Source: Helianthus annuus (Eukaryota; Streptophyta; Magnoliopsida; Asterales; Asteraceae). From it: a stretch of DNA of 64,000 nucleotides. The translations under genes and the position numbers were made by a program. Every line of letters starts with the position of its first letter. Position 1 is the stretch's first letter. The stretch lies in NCBI RefSeq assembly GCF_002127325.2, contig NC_035434.2:81656664-81720663 (forward strand), read 5' to 3'. Shown here in pieces: positions 22,794 to 34,100 of this stretch. The notes beneath the pieces were generated by a model that was not told where the DNA came from, ran no database searches, and was given only the letters and a program-made list of their open reading frames with translations.

Positions 22794-22805
22794 TGGTATC
22801 GAGCC
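22794..22805 (+). other. Primer-binding site of D (one-base deletion)
   Basis: TGGTATCGAGCC matches the tRNA-Met site of G1 and E except for one missing A (TATCAGAGCC to TATCGAGCC). It sits three bases after the LTR. Confidence 0.8.
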
Positions 22806-22808
22806 ACT

Positions 22809-22858
22809 GGTAATAGTGAATTTGGTTTTAAAAATGTTTTATAAAACCAGACTATAAC
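22809..22858 (+). other. PBS-adjacent RNA hairpin of D (predicted)
   Basis: GGTAATAGT (22809-22817) faces ACTATAAC (22851-22858) with one mismatch, and TGGTTTT (22823-22829) pairs with AAAACCA (22843-22849). Same plan as in G1 and E, with a different loop. Confidence 0.55.
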
Positions 22859-23363
22859 TGAACTGATACGACATACTGATACGACATGGACCATGACACT
22901 CAGCTCCAGGCAGCAAGGTTCGTCTCTTGTTTACTATTGCATAGCATAGTTAGTACATACTCATGATTAGTATCACACTTGAACGCACGCATGATATTAC
23001 AATACGAATTACTATGCTATCTGTCTATACTACGTGTTTTTAAGAGTAGAACTCTTCTTGGGTTTACATGCTCTATGTTGTGATATCGACGGTCGTACTG
23101 TATGAATTTGGGGAAACCTTTTTAACATGAGTAGGGAGGAACTGAGATAAGCATGCAAATCAGGTTATTATTATGGGTGCACACATAATAACAACGTGAG
23201 GTGCATGTGAGTCCCAGTAAATCTCGACTAGTGTGAAAAAGGAATCCCGCGTTGTTAGTCAATGTTGTATTAGAACCTCGAAAACTGTGAATACTATAGC
23301 AATACTTGACATCCGCTTGAAATGGTCTGTTAATTTGTTACTTCTTCCCATACTTATAGAATC
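22859..23363 (+). other. D untranslated leader
   Basis: About 500 bases between the PBS hairpin and the Gag ATG. No conserved ORF. A pyrimidine-rich CATACTTATAG just before the ATG could act as a splice acceptor; no firm donor was identified. Confidence 0.5.
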
Positions 23364-26300
23364 ATGAACGGACGTGGTGGAGGTCGTCGTGGTGGACACG
23401 GTGGACGTGGTGGAGGCCGCGGTGGCGGACATGGCGAAATTCATATGACTCAAGCTGAGCTAGAGGCATTACTCAACGCCCAGGTGGCTGCAGCCTTGGC
23501 AGCTTATCAGGCTGGTATGACATGTACCAGACATTCCTTCCTTTGAATCATGAACTTGAGTCTTACTTGTTGGTTTATTTTCTCTCGTTAATAGGTCAGC
23601 CGGCGCCACAAAACCAGCCTCACCCACCGGTCTGCACTTTTAAAACTTTCATGGATTGCAAGCCACAGACCTTCAGTGGCACTGAAGGGGCTGTAGGACT
23701 TATACGCTGGTTCGAAAAGGCGGAGTCAGTGTTTGCGATATGTAACTGCCCAGTTGGGGATAGAGTAAAGTTTGCAGCAGGCACGCTTCAGGATGGTGCC
23801 TTGACCTGGTGGAATGCTCAGGTCCAACTGCTAGGTATTGAGGCGGCAAATGCCACTACGTGGGAGGATTTCAAAGAACTGATGAGAGAGGAATACTGTC
23901 CTCGAGACGAAATACAGAAGTTAGAGAATGAGTACTACGATCTAAAAATGGTGGGGTCTGAAATTGAGGCGTATGTGAAGCGGTCGTATGAGTTAGCTGA
24001 TTTGTGTCCGACTTTGTCCCGACCCATGTCCCGAAGAATCGAGTTGTTTATTAAGGGGTTACCTCCACGGGTGAAGGGTTTAGTTACAGCGGCGAACCTC
24101 AATAACCTAACTCAGATTGTTAGATTGACGCATAAGATCGTTGACCAGGAAGTGGAGAGCGACGCATTGCCACCTCGTATTTCTAGCACTACCACAGCTG
24201 CCACTACTTCCACTGCATCTGCTGCTGATAGCAAACGTAAGTGGAACGATACGGACAAGGGGTCCAACTCTGCACAACCTCAGAAGAAGATGGATACTGG
24301 CAGCATCCGCAGTTTCAGTCAGACAGCATCAGTGAATCAGAACTCGAGTAACAAATCAGGGCAGGGATCATATGCGGGGAAGCTACCCTTGTGCAACAAG
24401 TGTAACTATCATCACAAGGGACAGTGTGCTCGGGTTTGTCATCGATGTAATCGACCAGGGCATATGGCCAGGGATTGTAGGACCACACTTCCAGCTCAGC
24501 AGCATCCAGCGCAGCAGACGGGTAGGCAACAGCCTCAGCAAACTCAGGGTACTCAGAGAGGGTGTTATCAGTGTGGAGCAGAAGGGCACTTCAAGCGAGA
24601 CTGCCCTCAGCTGAGGCAGAACACAGGGGGTGGTAACGGGAACAATAATGCGGGGAATAACGGGGGTAATGTTGCGCGTGGGCGCGGGTTTGTGCTGGGA
24701 GCTGGGGAAGCGCGGAACGACGGCAACGTGGTTACTGGTACGTTTTCAGTGAACGGTGTTATTGCTTCTATTTTATTTGATTCTGGTGCCGACTGGAGTT
24801 ACGTGTCTTTAGAGTTTAGTTCCCAGTTAGGATTAAGTCCTACACTTCTCGTAATGAAGCACATAGTAGAAATCGCAAATGGTAAAACAATCGAAGCTAC
24901 ACATGTTCTATTTGGGTGTAAAATCGATCTCCTGGGTCAAGTCTTCGACATTGACTTAATTCCTATTACTCTTGGAAGCTTCGACGTGATCGTTGGAATG
25001 GACTGGTTGTCCAAGTATCAAGCAGAGATTCTCTGTAAGGAGAAGATCATACGTGTTCCCCTTCCTAGTGGGGAATCTTTATCAGTTCAGGGTCATCGCA
25101 GTGGGACCCCAGTTAGTATTGTTTCGGCAATGAAGGCTCAGAAGTATTTGCGTAAGGGCTATCCTGCTATCTTAGCTCTTGTCACTGATTCACCGTCTGA
25201 CGAAAGGAAGATTGAGGATCTTCCAGTTGTTCGTGAATATCCTGACGTATTTCCTGAGGAACTCCCTGGTTTACCTCCACATCGTCAGGTGGAATTCCAG
25301 ATTGACCTCGCCCCAACGGCAGCCCCAGTTGCTCGTGCTCCCTATCGTCTTGCGCCAGGGGAACTGCAGGAATTATCAAACCAACTCCAAGAGCTGTTGG
25401 ATAGGGGTTTCATCCGACCTAGCTCTTCCCCCTGGGGAGCCCCAGTCTTATTTGTGAAGAAGAAGGATGGGTCCTTACGAATGTGTATAGATTATCGCGA
25501 GCTCAACAAGATGACAATCAAAAACCGATACCCTTTGCCTCGTATTGACGACCTGTTTGACCAATTACAAGGGTCGAGCTTTTACTCTAAGATCGACTTA
25601 AGGTCTGGTTATCATCAAGTGCGAGTCAGAGAGGAAGACGTTCCCAAAACCGCGTTTCGGACGCGATACGGTCACTATGAGTTCTTGGTTATGCCATTCG
25701 GGTTAACCAACGCACCAGCGGTCTTCATGGACCTCATGAACCGCGTGTGCAAGCCCTACCTTGATGACTTCGTTATCGTTTTTATTGACGACATCCTAAT
25801 TTACTCCAAGAACAAGGAGGATCACGAACGGCATCTACGCCTTATCCTAGAACTCCTGAGGAGAGAGCAGTTGTATGCGAAATTTTCGAAGTGCGATTTT
25901 TGGATACGGGAGGTACATTTTCTGGGGCATATAGTTAACGAGATGGGCATACATGTGGATCCAGCCAAGATTGACGCCATTAGAAATTGGGCGGCACCAA
26001 GGAACCCTTCGGAGGTGCGACAATTTCTCGGTCTAGCAGGGTATTATCGTCGTTTCATACAGAACTTCTCAAAGATTGCACAGCCACTCACCTCGTTAAC
26101 ACAGAAGAAAGTAGTTTACTCCTGGGGGACGAAGCAGGAGGATGCTTTTCAACTTTTGAAACAAAGGTTATGCAGCGCGCCAATCTTATCTCTGCCAGAT
26201 GGTACTGAGGATTTTGTAGTTTATTGTGATGCTTCGATTCAGGGTCTCGGTTGCGTGTTGATGCAACGCGAGAAGGTGATAGCCTACGCCTCTCGACAAT

Positions 26301-28138
26301 TGAAAGTTCACGAGAAAAACTATACGACACACGACTTGGAGTTAGGAGCAGTGGTGTTTGCTCTGAAGATTTGGAGACACTATTTATATGGCACGAAATG
26401 CACCATCTATACCGACCACAAGAGCCTTCAGCACATCTTTGACCAAAAAGAATTGAATATGCGACAGCGTCGTTGGGTAGAGTTGTTCAACGATTACGAG
26501 TGTGCCATCAAATACCACCCAGGTAAAGCTAACGTAGTGGCTGATGCACTCAGCCGCAAAGAGGCAAAGCCTAAACGTGTTCGCGCACTACAACTCACTA
26601 TTCATTCCAACCTTCCTGATAAGATTCGTACGGCTCAGACTGAGGCATTGAAGGAAGAGAACATCGAAGCCGAGGGTTTACGCGGTATGGAAAAGCAGCT
26701 TGAGCAGAAATCTGATGGTATCTACTACATCATGGAAAGAGTATGGGTTCCTCTGTTTGGTGATCTTAGAGAACTTGTGATGGATGAAGCACACAAGTCA
26801 CGATATTCTATTCACCCGGGATCGGACAAGATGTATCATGATCTTAAGGTTATGTATTGGTGGCCGAATATGAAAGCCCTCATAGCCACATATGTGAGTA
26901 AATGCTTAACTTGTGCTAGAGTTAAAGCAGAACATCAGAAGCCTTCGGGTCTACTGCAGCAGCCAGAAATACCCAAATGGAAGTGGGAACAGATCGCTAT
27001 GGATTTTGTCACTGGATTACCGAGGACTCAGGCTGGAAACGATACTATATGGGTGATCGTTGATCGACTCACGAAATCGGCACATTTCCTAGCAATCAAG
27101 GAAACAGATAAGTTTTCGCAGCTTGCAGCAGTGTATCTTAAGGAGGTAGTTGCTCGGCACGGAGTGCCAACTTCTATCATCTCAGATCGAGATCCGCGTT
27201 TTACTTCTGAATTATGGCAGTCTATGCACAAATTGTTCGGTTCGAAACTTGATATGAGCACCGCTTACCACCCACAGACTGATGGTCAGAGTGAGCGCAC
27301 AATTCAGACACTTGAAGACATGCTGCGGGCATGTGTGATCGATTTTGGGAAGGGATGGGAAAGACACTTGCCGTTAATAGAGTTCTCCTACAACAACAGC
27401 TACCACACAAGTATTCAGGCAGCTCCGTTCGAAGCATTGTATGGACGGAAATGTCGTTCCCCTCTCTGTTGGGCAGAAGTAGGTGACAGTCAACTCACAG
27501 GTCCTGAACTCATTCTGGAAACTTCACAAAATATAGCTCGGATAAGGGATCGTATGGCAGCAGCGCGTGATCGCCAGAAAAGTTATGCTAACAAGCATAG
27601 AAAGCCTTTGGAGTTCGAAGTTAATGATCGGGTTATGTTGAAAGTTTCACCGTGGAAAGGCGTTGTACGCTTCGGGAAGCGTGGCAAGCTTAATCCACGT
27701 TACATTGGGCCATTCAAAATTATTGAGCGGATCGGTAAAGTCGCTTACAGACTCGAGTTACCTGCGGAATTAGGCAATGTTCACGATGTGTTTCACGTTT
27801 CTCAACTAAAGAAGTGTCTGGTTGATGAGACACTAGTTGTGCCATTTCAAGAGCTCAAGTTGGATGACAAGCTGCAGTTCCTTGAAGAGCCTATTGAAAT
27901 CATGGATCGGGAGGTCAAGGTCCGTAAACACAGTCGAATTCCGATTGTTAGGGTCCGTTGGAATTCAAGGCGTGGACCGGAGTTCACGTGGGAACGCGAG
28001 GATCAGATGAAACTAAAGTACCCTCACCTTTTTCCCAAGGACAAGGCAGAGTCAAGCAAAACTAGTGAATCTCGGGACGAGATTCCCCTTCAAGTTGGGG
28101 ATGATGTAACACCTGAGGAAAATCCGCCACAATCTTGA
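23364..28138 (+). CDS. gag-pol: D Gag-Pol polyprotein (spliced, about 1564 aa)
   Basis: Exon 1 (ATG 23364 to 23514) encodes an RGG-rich N-terminus followed by a Met-Thr-Gln-Ala helix. Intron 23515-23594 is removed to join AYQAG-QPAPQ in frame; unspliced, the frame stops after 60 codons. Exon 2 holds the Gag capsid-like region (about 23640-24200), Cys-His knuckles (about 24390-24610), protease DSGAD near 24780, RT with FIDD near 25785, RNase H with CDAS near 26227, integrase ([11 protein letters not shown] near 26815; catalytic region about 26998-27300), a GPF module near 27705 and a chromodomain (about 27890-28040) ending in [15 protein letters not shown]. The frame has no internal stop. The last ~20 codons run through the first hairpin/purine module. 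It should make the full set of replication proteins. Confidence 0.95.
23515..23594 (+). other. Predicted 80-bp intron in D gag
   Basis: GTATGACATG...TTAATAG with GT-AG ends, T-rich before the acceptor, at the same protein position as the G1 intron. Splicing keeps Gly-Gln-Pro in frame. Confidence 0.78.
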
Positions 28139-28207
28139 ATCGTCACTTCACTCTCTCGTACCTACTTGCCAAATTTCGGGACGAAATTTCTTTCAAGTTG
28201 GGGATGA
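28067..28207 (+). other. Duplicated hairpin + polypurine tract module at the D 3' end
   Basis: Copy 1: GAATCTCGGGACGAGATTC (28067-28085), then AAGTTGGGGATGA and TGTAACA at 28105. Copy 2: AAATTTCGGGACGAAATTT (28171-28189), then AAGTTGGGGATGA and the real LTR at 28208. The stems differ (CT/AG against TT/AA) with full compensation while TCGGGACGA stays fixed. Confidence 0.85.
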
Positions 28208-29061
28208 TGTGACAACCCGAATTTCCGAGGTTAGTATTATCCTATTCCACGACTCTTTTTGTTGTATTTACATATTCTTGGAGTCTTAAAAGAGTATTGT
28301 ATTAGTGGGGTACGTTGCAAACTTATTATTAAGCGCGTTAACCATACCTTTCGACCCTATACTTAACCATACCTTTCGACCGAAGGATGAGATCTTTCGA
28401 CTGGAGTGCAACTTCGAAACATAAGATCCTTCGAACAGGGATCTGACCCTTCGACTCTAGGTCCTTCGATCTAAGGCCTATCCTTCGACCCTTCGATCCT
28501 TCGATCATATCGTTCGGCCCAGTCTTTCCAAAGGGCTTGGCCCAATCCTGTCTGTTGTTATATATACGTGAATACATGAGGGATAAGTTAACTTCTAAAA
28601 ACCCTAGTCCCATTTGTGTGTGTGCGACGGCAATAACAGAACCTCAATCGAAGCCATCATCATCACCGGTTAGTGTACCTCTGTTTGTTTAATATTTGCT
28701 ATTGATTCTATGTGAACATGTGCTAATAGGTTAACATGATTGGAAATAATACTTGTGCCATTTGATGATGAAATTAACCGACTATGGACATGATCAAAAC
28801 GGTTGGGGACACTTGGGTTAAGCGTGTGTATGATATATGTGATAAGTTAGTAATTGTACAATCATAATTGTGTGTAATATTGTGATCCGGGCGGGATATA
28901 TGATCGGATATGGATCTATGCATGCTAACCGATTTAAGTGCGTAGACATACATGAGTAATTGATGTTGTGGCGTTTGTATATTTTGATGAAACTGATATG
29001 CTGACCGATTTAAGTATCACGAATCGATAATGTTATGATCTTAACTTAGAACCGGACGCAC

Positions 29062-29127
<66 letters not shown>

Positions 29128-30364
29128 GCTGTAATGTGAATAGGTGTTAATCGGCTTCATGTTGTATATGTTTATTCAAGGCTTTGAGAATATTGTTCCT
29201 GTTGATTTCGATTAGGGTTCTTGAGAAACAATTGAAATGTGCTTGTTTAATCGATGGCATGTTAGATGGATTGGCTGAAAACGTGTTAATTGATAGGAGG
29301 TAAAATAGGATAACAGTTGACCGAAAGATAACTATTGTAGTCGAAGGATAACTGACATTGTCGAAAGATAGGTAATGTGTCGAAGGATGACTGTGAATCG
29401 AAATATAACTGTTGGTGTCGAAACATAACTGTTGTTGAACGAAAGATAGTGTCGAAACATAACTGAGGTGTCGAATGAAAGTGTGAACCGAAAGATATTG
29501 GGGTGTTAACATTGTATTCGTGTACACTAGCTGATGACTAAATGTGAAATGATACGTGTTGCGCTTGTATGCAAACTGACTGTTATGTATAACTATCATA
29601 GGGCTTGGTAAATCACTGTTGTTAAACGAGTAATTAATTCTACCGAGCAATCCAAGGTGAGTTCACTACATTCGAGCATGCGTCCCAGTGGTTGGGGACA
29701 GTCAGTGGGTATCCCATGGGGGGATGAGTCTTTGGGTAAAAACGGGTATATTGGTTAATATTCTCACCTATCATCTTTTGTAAGTCCCTCATCGGGTATT
29801 AGTTAGTAGCGCTACTTAGGTTTGGCACCCTCACCCCGTGCCTGTAGAGGACGGAGGTGAACTAATGACCCAGTCTGGCCCAGTACTAGATAGGAGTACG
29901 TGGGAAGGGCAGTCGTGTATTTCAGGAGCCGTCATTGTTCGGAATTGAGATATTAACAATATTACTTGCATTGGTTATTGAACTGTTTTACATACAACGG
30001 GTAACAAACGTTTTCTAAAACTGTGAACTTGCCAGCTTTGTCTGATACACGTGTTACATGCTCGCAGGTCCTTAGGTACTTGGAACGCAGGAACTTGCTG
30101 GCTGGAGGGTGCGAGTGGTCATGGTTGCATTGCTGAGTTATTTAACAAACATTTATTTACTTTGGTTGTGTGAAACTTATACTTTGTGATACGTTAATGC
30201 TTCCGCTGAACTTATGGTTTTTGAACAACTTATGTTGGGATTTCAGTATTATTAAATGATGGAATTTTATTTCAAACTTGTGATTCAATGTAATTGGTGG
30301 CTCATTGCTAGTCGTCACACGCCTAACAGGGACACTCCCTAGGTGGTAATTTGGGGGTGTGACA
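28208..30364 (+). repeat. 3' LTR of D
   Basis: Collinear with the 5' LTR, same length, four substitutions by eye (A/G near 28945, T/C near 29182, C/T near 30030, A/G near 30075). Followed by GAATG, the target duplication. Confidence 0.96.
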
Positions 30365-30912
30365 GAATGTTTTAAAAAGAAAAGAAAATTTGAAAAATCA
30401 AAAATGGGTTGTTAAAGGTTCAGGTAATAGTTCTGGTGATGAATCTGATTCCACAAAATCAGAGGAGCCACATGTTGATGGAAAGATTGAAAAATCAGTG
30501 TTGACAGTGGATGATGAGAATTTTCCACCACTGGATGCGAAAAATTTGAAATAAAAAATTGGGAAAGTGGAAATTTCAAATCAATTTTATTCTGACAAGA
30601 AGAAATTTGATGTTGAAAAGGCTTTCAATGGAAATGTGAAACATATTTTTGGCAAAATGGTCAATGGTAAGGCTAAAAGTGTCACAGAATTTTATGCTGC
30701 CAAAAGAAATGTTCACAAGTCTGTTGAAAGTAAAAATGAAGAAGAGGTTGTTACACCCAAGGAAGGTCAGGCTTGGGTGGATATATTTTTCAAAGTGTAA
30801 AAACCTGACTTGCCGGAGCTCCCAAGTTGGTAATCGCGGAGCATGAATCGACATCTTTCTTGAAATTGCTTTTTATTGAGAAGTGTGAATTGCCGGAACT
30901 CCCAGGTTGGTA
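30365..30912 (+). pseudogene. gag: B Gag-like protein, second segment and end
   Basis: After the duplicated GAATG the B frame resumes (VLKRKENLKNQKWVV), runs to a TAA near 30552, then continues as the 30567-30800 frame with FNGNVKHIFGKMVNGKAKSV and ends WVDIFFKV. I recognise this tail from large copia Gag proteins of composites, from memory only. Behind the stop, two near-copies of TTGCCGGAGCTCCCAAGTTGGTA / TTGCCGGAACTCCCAGGTTGGTA style sequence (about 30813-30832 and 30891-30912) form a short tandem duplication. E inserts at 30913. No pol follows. Confidence 0.75.
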
Positions 30913-31180
30913 TGTGACAACCTGTACTCTTGACCCTAATCGTCGAGAGAAGAGTATTTTATTAATATTCGTATTCGTTATTATTATTATTATATTATTA
31001 TTATTATTATAACCACGACAAGAGGAACGTATCGTTTAATCGTTAACTCGAACCAAATGCATTTAACGTAACATATACACAAATGCACAATTATTTATTT
31101 AGTTATTTACCGATTACGTTTTAGTGATAATATAAACGAGCCAGTCCTTTTGAGCGAGACACATAAACTAACGGGTTCAC

Positions 31181-31243
31181 GCACTTGGGCCAAGCCCCAA
31201 CCCAACTCCCCTAAACCATAGCCCATATAGAAACCTTATACTC

Positions 31244-31279
<36 letters not shown>

Positions 31280-31290
31280 CCTAAACATGC
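31181..31290 (+). promoter_or_regulatory. E LTR core promoter
   Basis: TGGGCC at 31186-31191, an (AT)n / TATATAAAA stretch and AAACCCTAA at 31276-31284. The 3' LTR copy lacks the long AT run but keeps TATATAAAAAAACCCTAA near 37790. Confidence 0.6.
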
Positions 31291-32629
31291 ACATACTACA
31301 GCCGATAACACTCTCCTCTTCCTTCCTTCCTCATCAGAGGCTCCGGCGACGGGAGATCGAATTCCGGCACCCCTTCCCTTTATCTTGCGAGCACACATCA
31401 GGATTCCAGTTGAGAGAGAGTAACAGAAAGAGAATATGAGGGATTGAGGTGCTGTACGGTTGAGAGGGTGATGGTGGCCGGTGTGTGACGTCAAACAGCG
31501 GCGGCGGTGCAGCTCCGACAACCGGCGAATCAAACGAGAACAATAGAGAGAGACGGCAGGAAGATGGTGGTTGTCACCAGGGGTGTTCGGAACGGTGGTT
31601 GTGGCGACGAAGAAAGTGACGGTCGAACTCCGACAAGCACCGAGACGGAGGCGGCGACGGTTGTGGCCGTCGGGCCACGGCAGCGGCATTCTGGCTTCGG
31701 CATAGGGCCCGGTTTGCACAACAGGATCCGATGGTGTTTTGGTTCGAGCCGTTGACGGCAGTGGTTATGTTGGTGGCTCTCTTTGGGTTTGAGTTCTGGT
31801 ACGAGGAGCAGCGGCAGCGCACACTCACCTTCACTCGTTCATAACTCGTCGGAAAGTATGTGTTCACCTTTGATTTATTGCATTCCTTATAATTGTTGAT
31901 TTATGATTGAATGATTTTGGTGGATGACATATTGTTGAAGATGATTAATGGCTGTGGTTAGATGAAAATATGTTTGTAAGAGTGCAAAAATTTCATGTGC
32001 CGTGAATAAGATCCATGGTGAACTTTGACAAGAAGGTAATAGAGATGTGGTGGGTCGTTAAATTTGGAACTAAGGAGAAATATGTTAATGAAACTACCTT
32101 TGATTTCTTACGTTATTGTGGTCTTTGATGTTAACTGTCAATTGTTTGATGTAAATAGATTTATGTTTGAATTCATATTTGTGCACAAAATGATCTTCAT
32201 GCCGGTTAGTTGATGGAGAAATGATTTGGTAGAAAATAGGATGTGCTGTTTAGTATGTGCCCTCTTCATATATAATATTTATATAGTGAGTTGTTGATAT
32301 ATGATAACCGGTAATATAGATTGATCAGATTTTGGTTTTATAGAAATCATGGATGTAATAATCGTCTAGATATGAAAAATGTTGAATTAATAATTTAAAC
32401 ATTCATATGTTCACTTGTTAGTAATTGATGAAATTAACTCTAACACGGTTGATAATTCCTTAGTTGAGACTGTACATGAACAGTTTTGAAAGATGATAAA
32501 TAGGTTCGCATGATACGGGTATGATAATGATTGAGAATCTACATCGTTTGTTATAAAATATAATATTGGAAGCGACGTTGAAATCCTTGTTTTGTGCTTT
32601 GATCGGATAAAGTTGGAAAATAAATAGGT

Positions 32630-32840
32630 GGGTCGCACACTCCGAATTTACCAACACATGTTGCACAGAGTACAACTCAGTATTGCATGACTGCACATAT
32701 GAGGAGGCCGCACACTCTAGCATGTGTCGCACACCCTCATGTGTGCCGCACATTCACGTTTGGATCTACACAGTGTTGGGCCACACACTTTAGTAGGCCG
32801 CACACCCAAGACTGGGCCGCACACTCCAGTGGGCCGCACG
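32630..32840 (+). repeat. GGCCGCACAC motif cluster in the E LTR
   Basis: About ten degenerate copies of (G)GCCGCACAC(T/C), also as GTCGCACAC and GGCCACACAC, are spaced about 20-25 bases. The copy in the 3' LTR spans about 39155-39365. No coding explanation. Confidence 0.7.
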
Positions 32841-33257
32841 TTAATAAGAGCCCATGTCTTTGTTGAACCACACACATGTATACAGTACATTGGAACTATG
32901 ATTAATTGTGATGATTATTGTGAACATATATTTACATACAATGACTGTTACTTATACACTACTTGATACGTGTTAGATATGTGTGGTTAATACGTGATTA
33001 CTTGAAAACGAACCTAATCAATATTAATAACCATAATAGGATACGGTTGACCAACATAACACAAGTAAAATGCCTGCCGAGCAAAGCAAAGGTGAGTTCA
33101 CACTCTTACCAAGGTATGGGATTCTCGGGGTTGGGAATGGGATTGAATAATTACTTGTACTTACATTTTTACTGGAATTACGTGCCACTGACCTCGTTAG
33201 GGGAAGGTCACTTATAGATACCGCTAGACTAGTAATACATGGGAAGCCCCCACTACT

Positions 33258-33540
33258 CTTCGCACACATGCCTGGAATGGCCGCGATACAAATACTAAAC
33301 TTCGCACACATGCCTGGAATGGCCGCGATACAAATACTAAACTTCGCACACATGCCTGGAATGGTCGTGATACAAATACTAAACTTCGCACACATGTCTG
33401 GAATGGCCGCGATACAAATACTAAACTTCGCACACATGCCTGGAATGGCCGCGATACAAATACTAAACTTCGCACACATGCCTGGAATGGCCGCGATACA
33501 AATACTAAACTTCGCACACATGCCTGGAGGGCCGCGATAC
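33258..33540 (+). repeat. 42-bp tandem repeat array in the E 5' LTR
   Basis: Six full copies and one shortened copy of a 42-bp unit (CTTCGCACACATGCCTGGAA followed by TGGCCGCGATACAAATACTAAA), and an isolated partial copy near 33583. Because 42 is a multiple of three, several frames stay open through it on both strands (the apparent 172-aa and 94-aa proteins); these are not genes. The single-copy variants GTCGTG and GTCTGG mark individual units. Confidence 0.95.
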
Positions 33541-34024
33541 AAATATAACTAGTCTAGAATACATGGGAAATTCCCACTAATCTTCGCAAACATGCCTGGA
33601 GGGCCGCGATACAAGTATATATGATACATGGTTTACTAAACAAACAAACGGTTTACGAAATGAATACTATAACTAAACAATCAACTGTGAACTCGCTCAA
33701 CTAGTTTGTTGACTCATTGTTACATGCCTTGCAGGTCAATAGGTACAAATGGAGCTTGCACTGGGAGGCGCGGTCGTTGTGGACAAGGATCGTGGATGCT
33801 TTGTTGAAACATTTATAACATTCCAAATTTCTTACTTATGTTGGGTTTTACTTTATGCTTCCGCTTAACATTGAAACTATACTTATGTTTTGAACACCTT
33901 TCATATCGTTTGGTTGAATTATATTACTATTTACATTGTTCAATATGATTGGTGGCTTGATCCTGGTCATGTCACGCCTCCATGCGGTGGTACACCGCGT
34001 GTGGATTTTGGGGGTGTGACAGAT

Positions 34025-34100
34025 TGGTATCAGAGCCATTGGTTATAGTGAACTTGGTTTTAAAAGGGAAAAATCTTTTGATAAAAACCAGACTATAACC
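34025..34100 (+). other. Primer-binding site and PBS hairpin of E
   Basis: TGGTATCAGAGCC at 34025-34037. Then GGTTATAGT (34041-34049) pairs with ACTATAACC (34092-34100) and TGGTTTT with AAAACCA (34084-34090). The stem is identical to G1; the loop is shorter. Confidence 0.75.

Larger units (their letters stand above)
20634..30364 (+). mobile_element. Ty3/gypsy chromodomain LTR retrotransposon D (intact)
   Basis: LTRs of 2157 bp each (20634-22790 and 28208-30364) differ at four positions by eye, and GAATG is duplicated on both sides. The internal part has a primer site, leader, spliced gag-pol, and a duplicated hairpin/purine-tract module. It is the same lineage as G1 by protein, but the LTR body is clearly different. 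It is a recent insertion into the Gag frame of B. Confidence 0.96.
30913..34021 (+). repeat. 5' LTR of E
   Basis: TGTGACAACCTG to GGGTGTGACA. It contains a TTATTA run, a TGGGCC box at 31186, an (AT)n and AAACCCTAA promoter, a GC-rich leader that yields spurious Pro/Arg-rich ORFs, a GGCCGCACAC motif cluster (32630-32840), a 42-bp tandem array and the conserved 3' end with hairpin GCGGTG-GTA-CACCGC (33984-33998). Confidence 0.95.

Noticed and set aside
31243..31867. Pro/Arg-rich ORFs in the E LTR (also 37811-38393)
   Set aside because: They overlap in several frames in a GC-rich LTR leader, without domains; the two LTR copies differ in length through indels.
33258..33540. CRISPR-like array
   Set aside because: Units are contiguous without unique spacers, and the genome is a plant.
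33024..33542. 172-aa minus-strand protein with repeated PGMCAKFSICIAAI units (also 39549-40067)
   Set aside because: It is the translation of the 42-bp LTR tandem repeat; other frames are open as well, as expected from a unit divisible by three.
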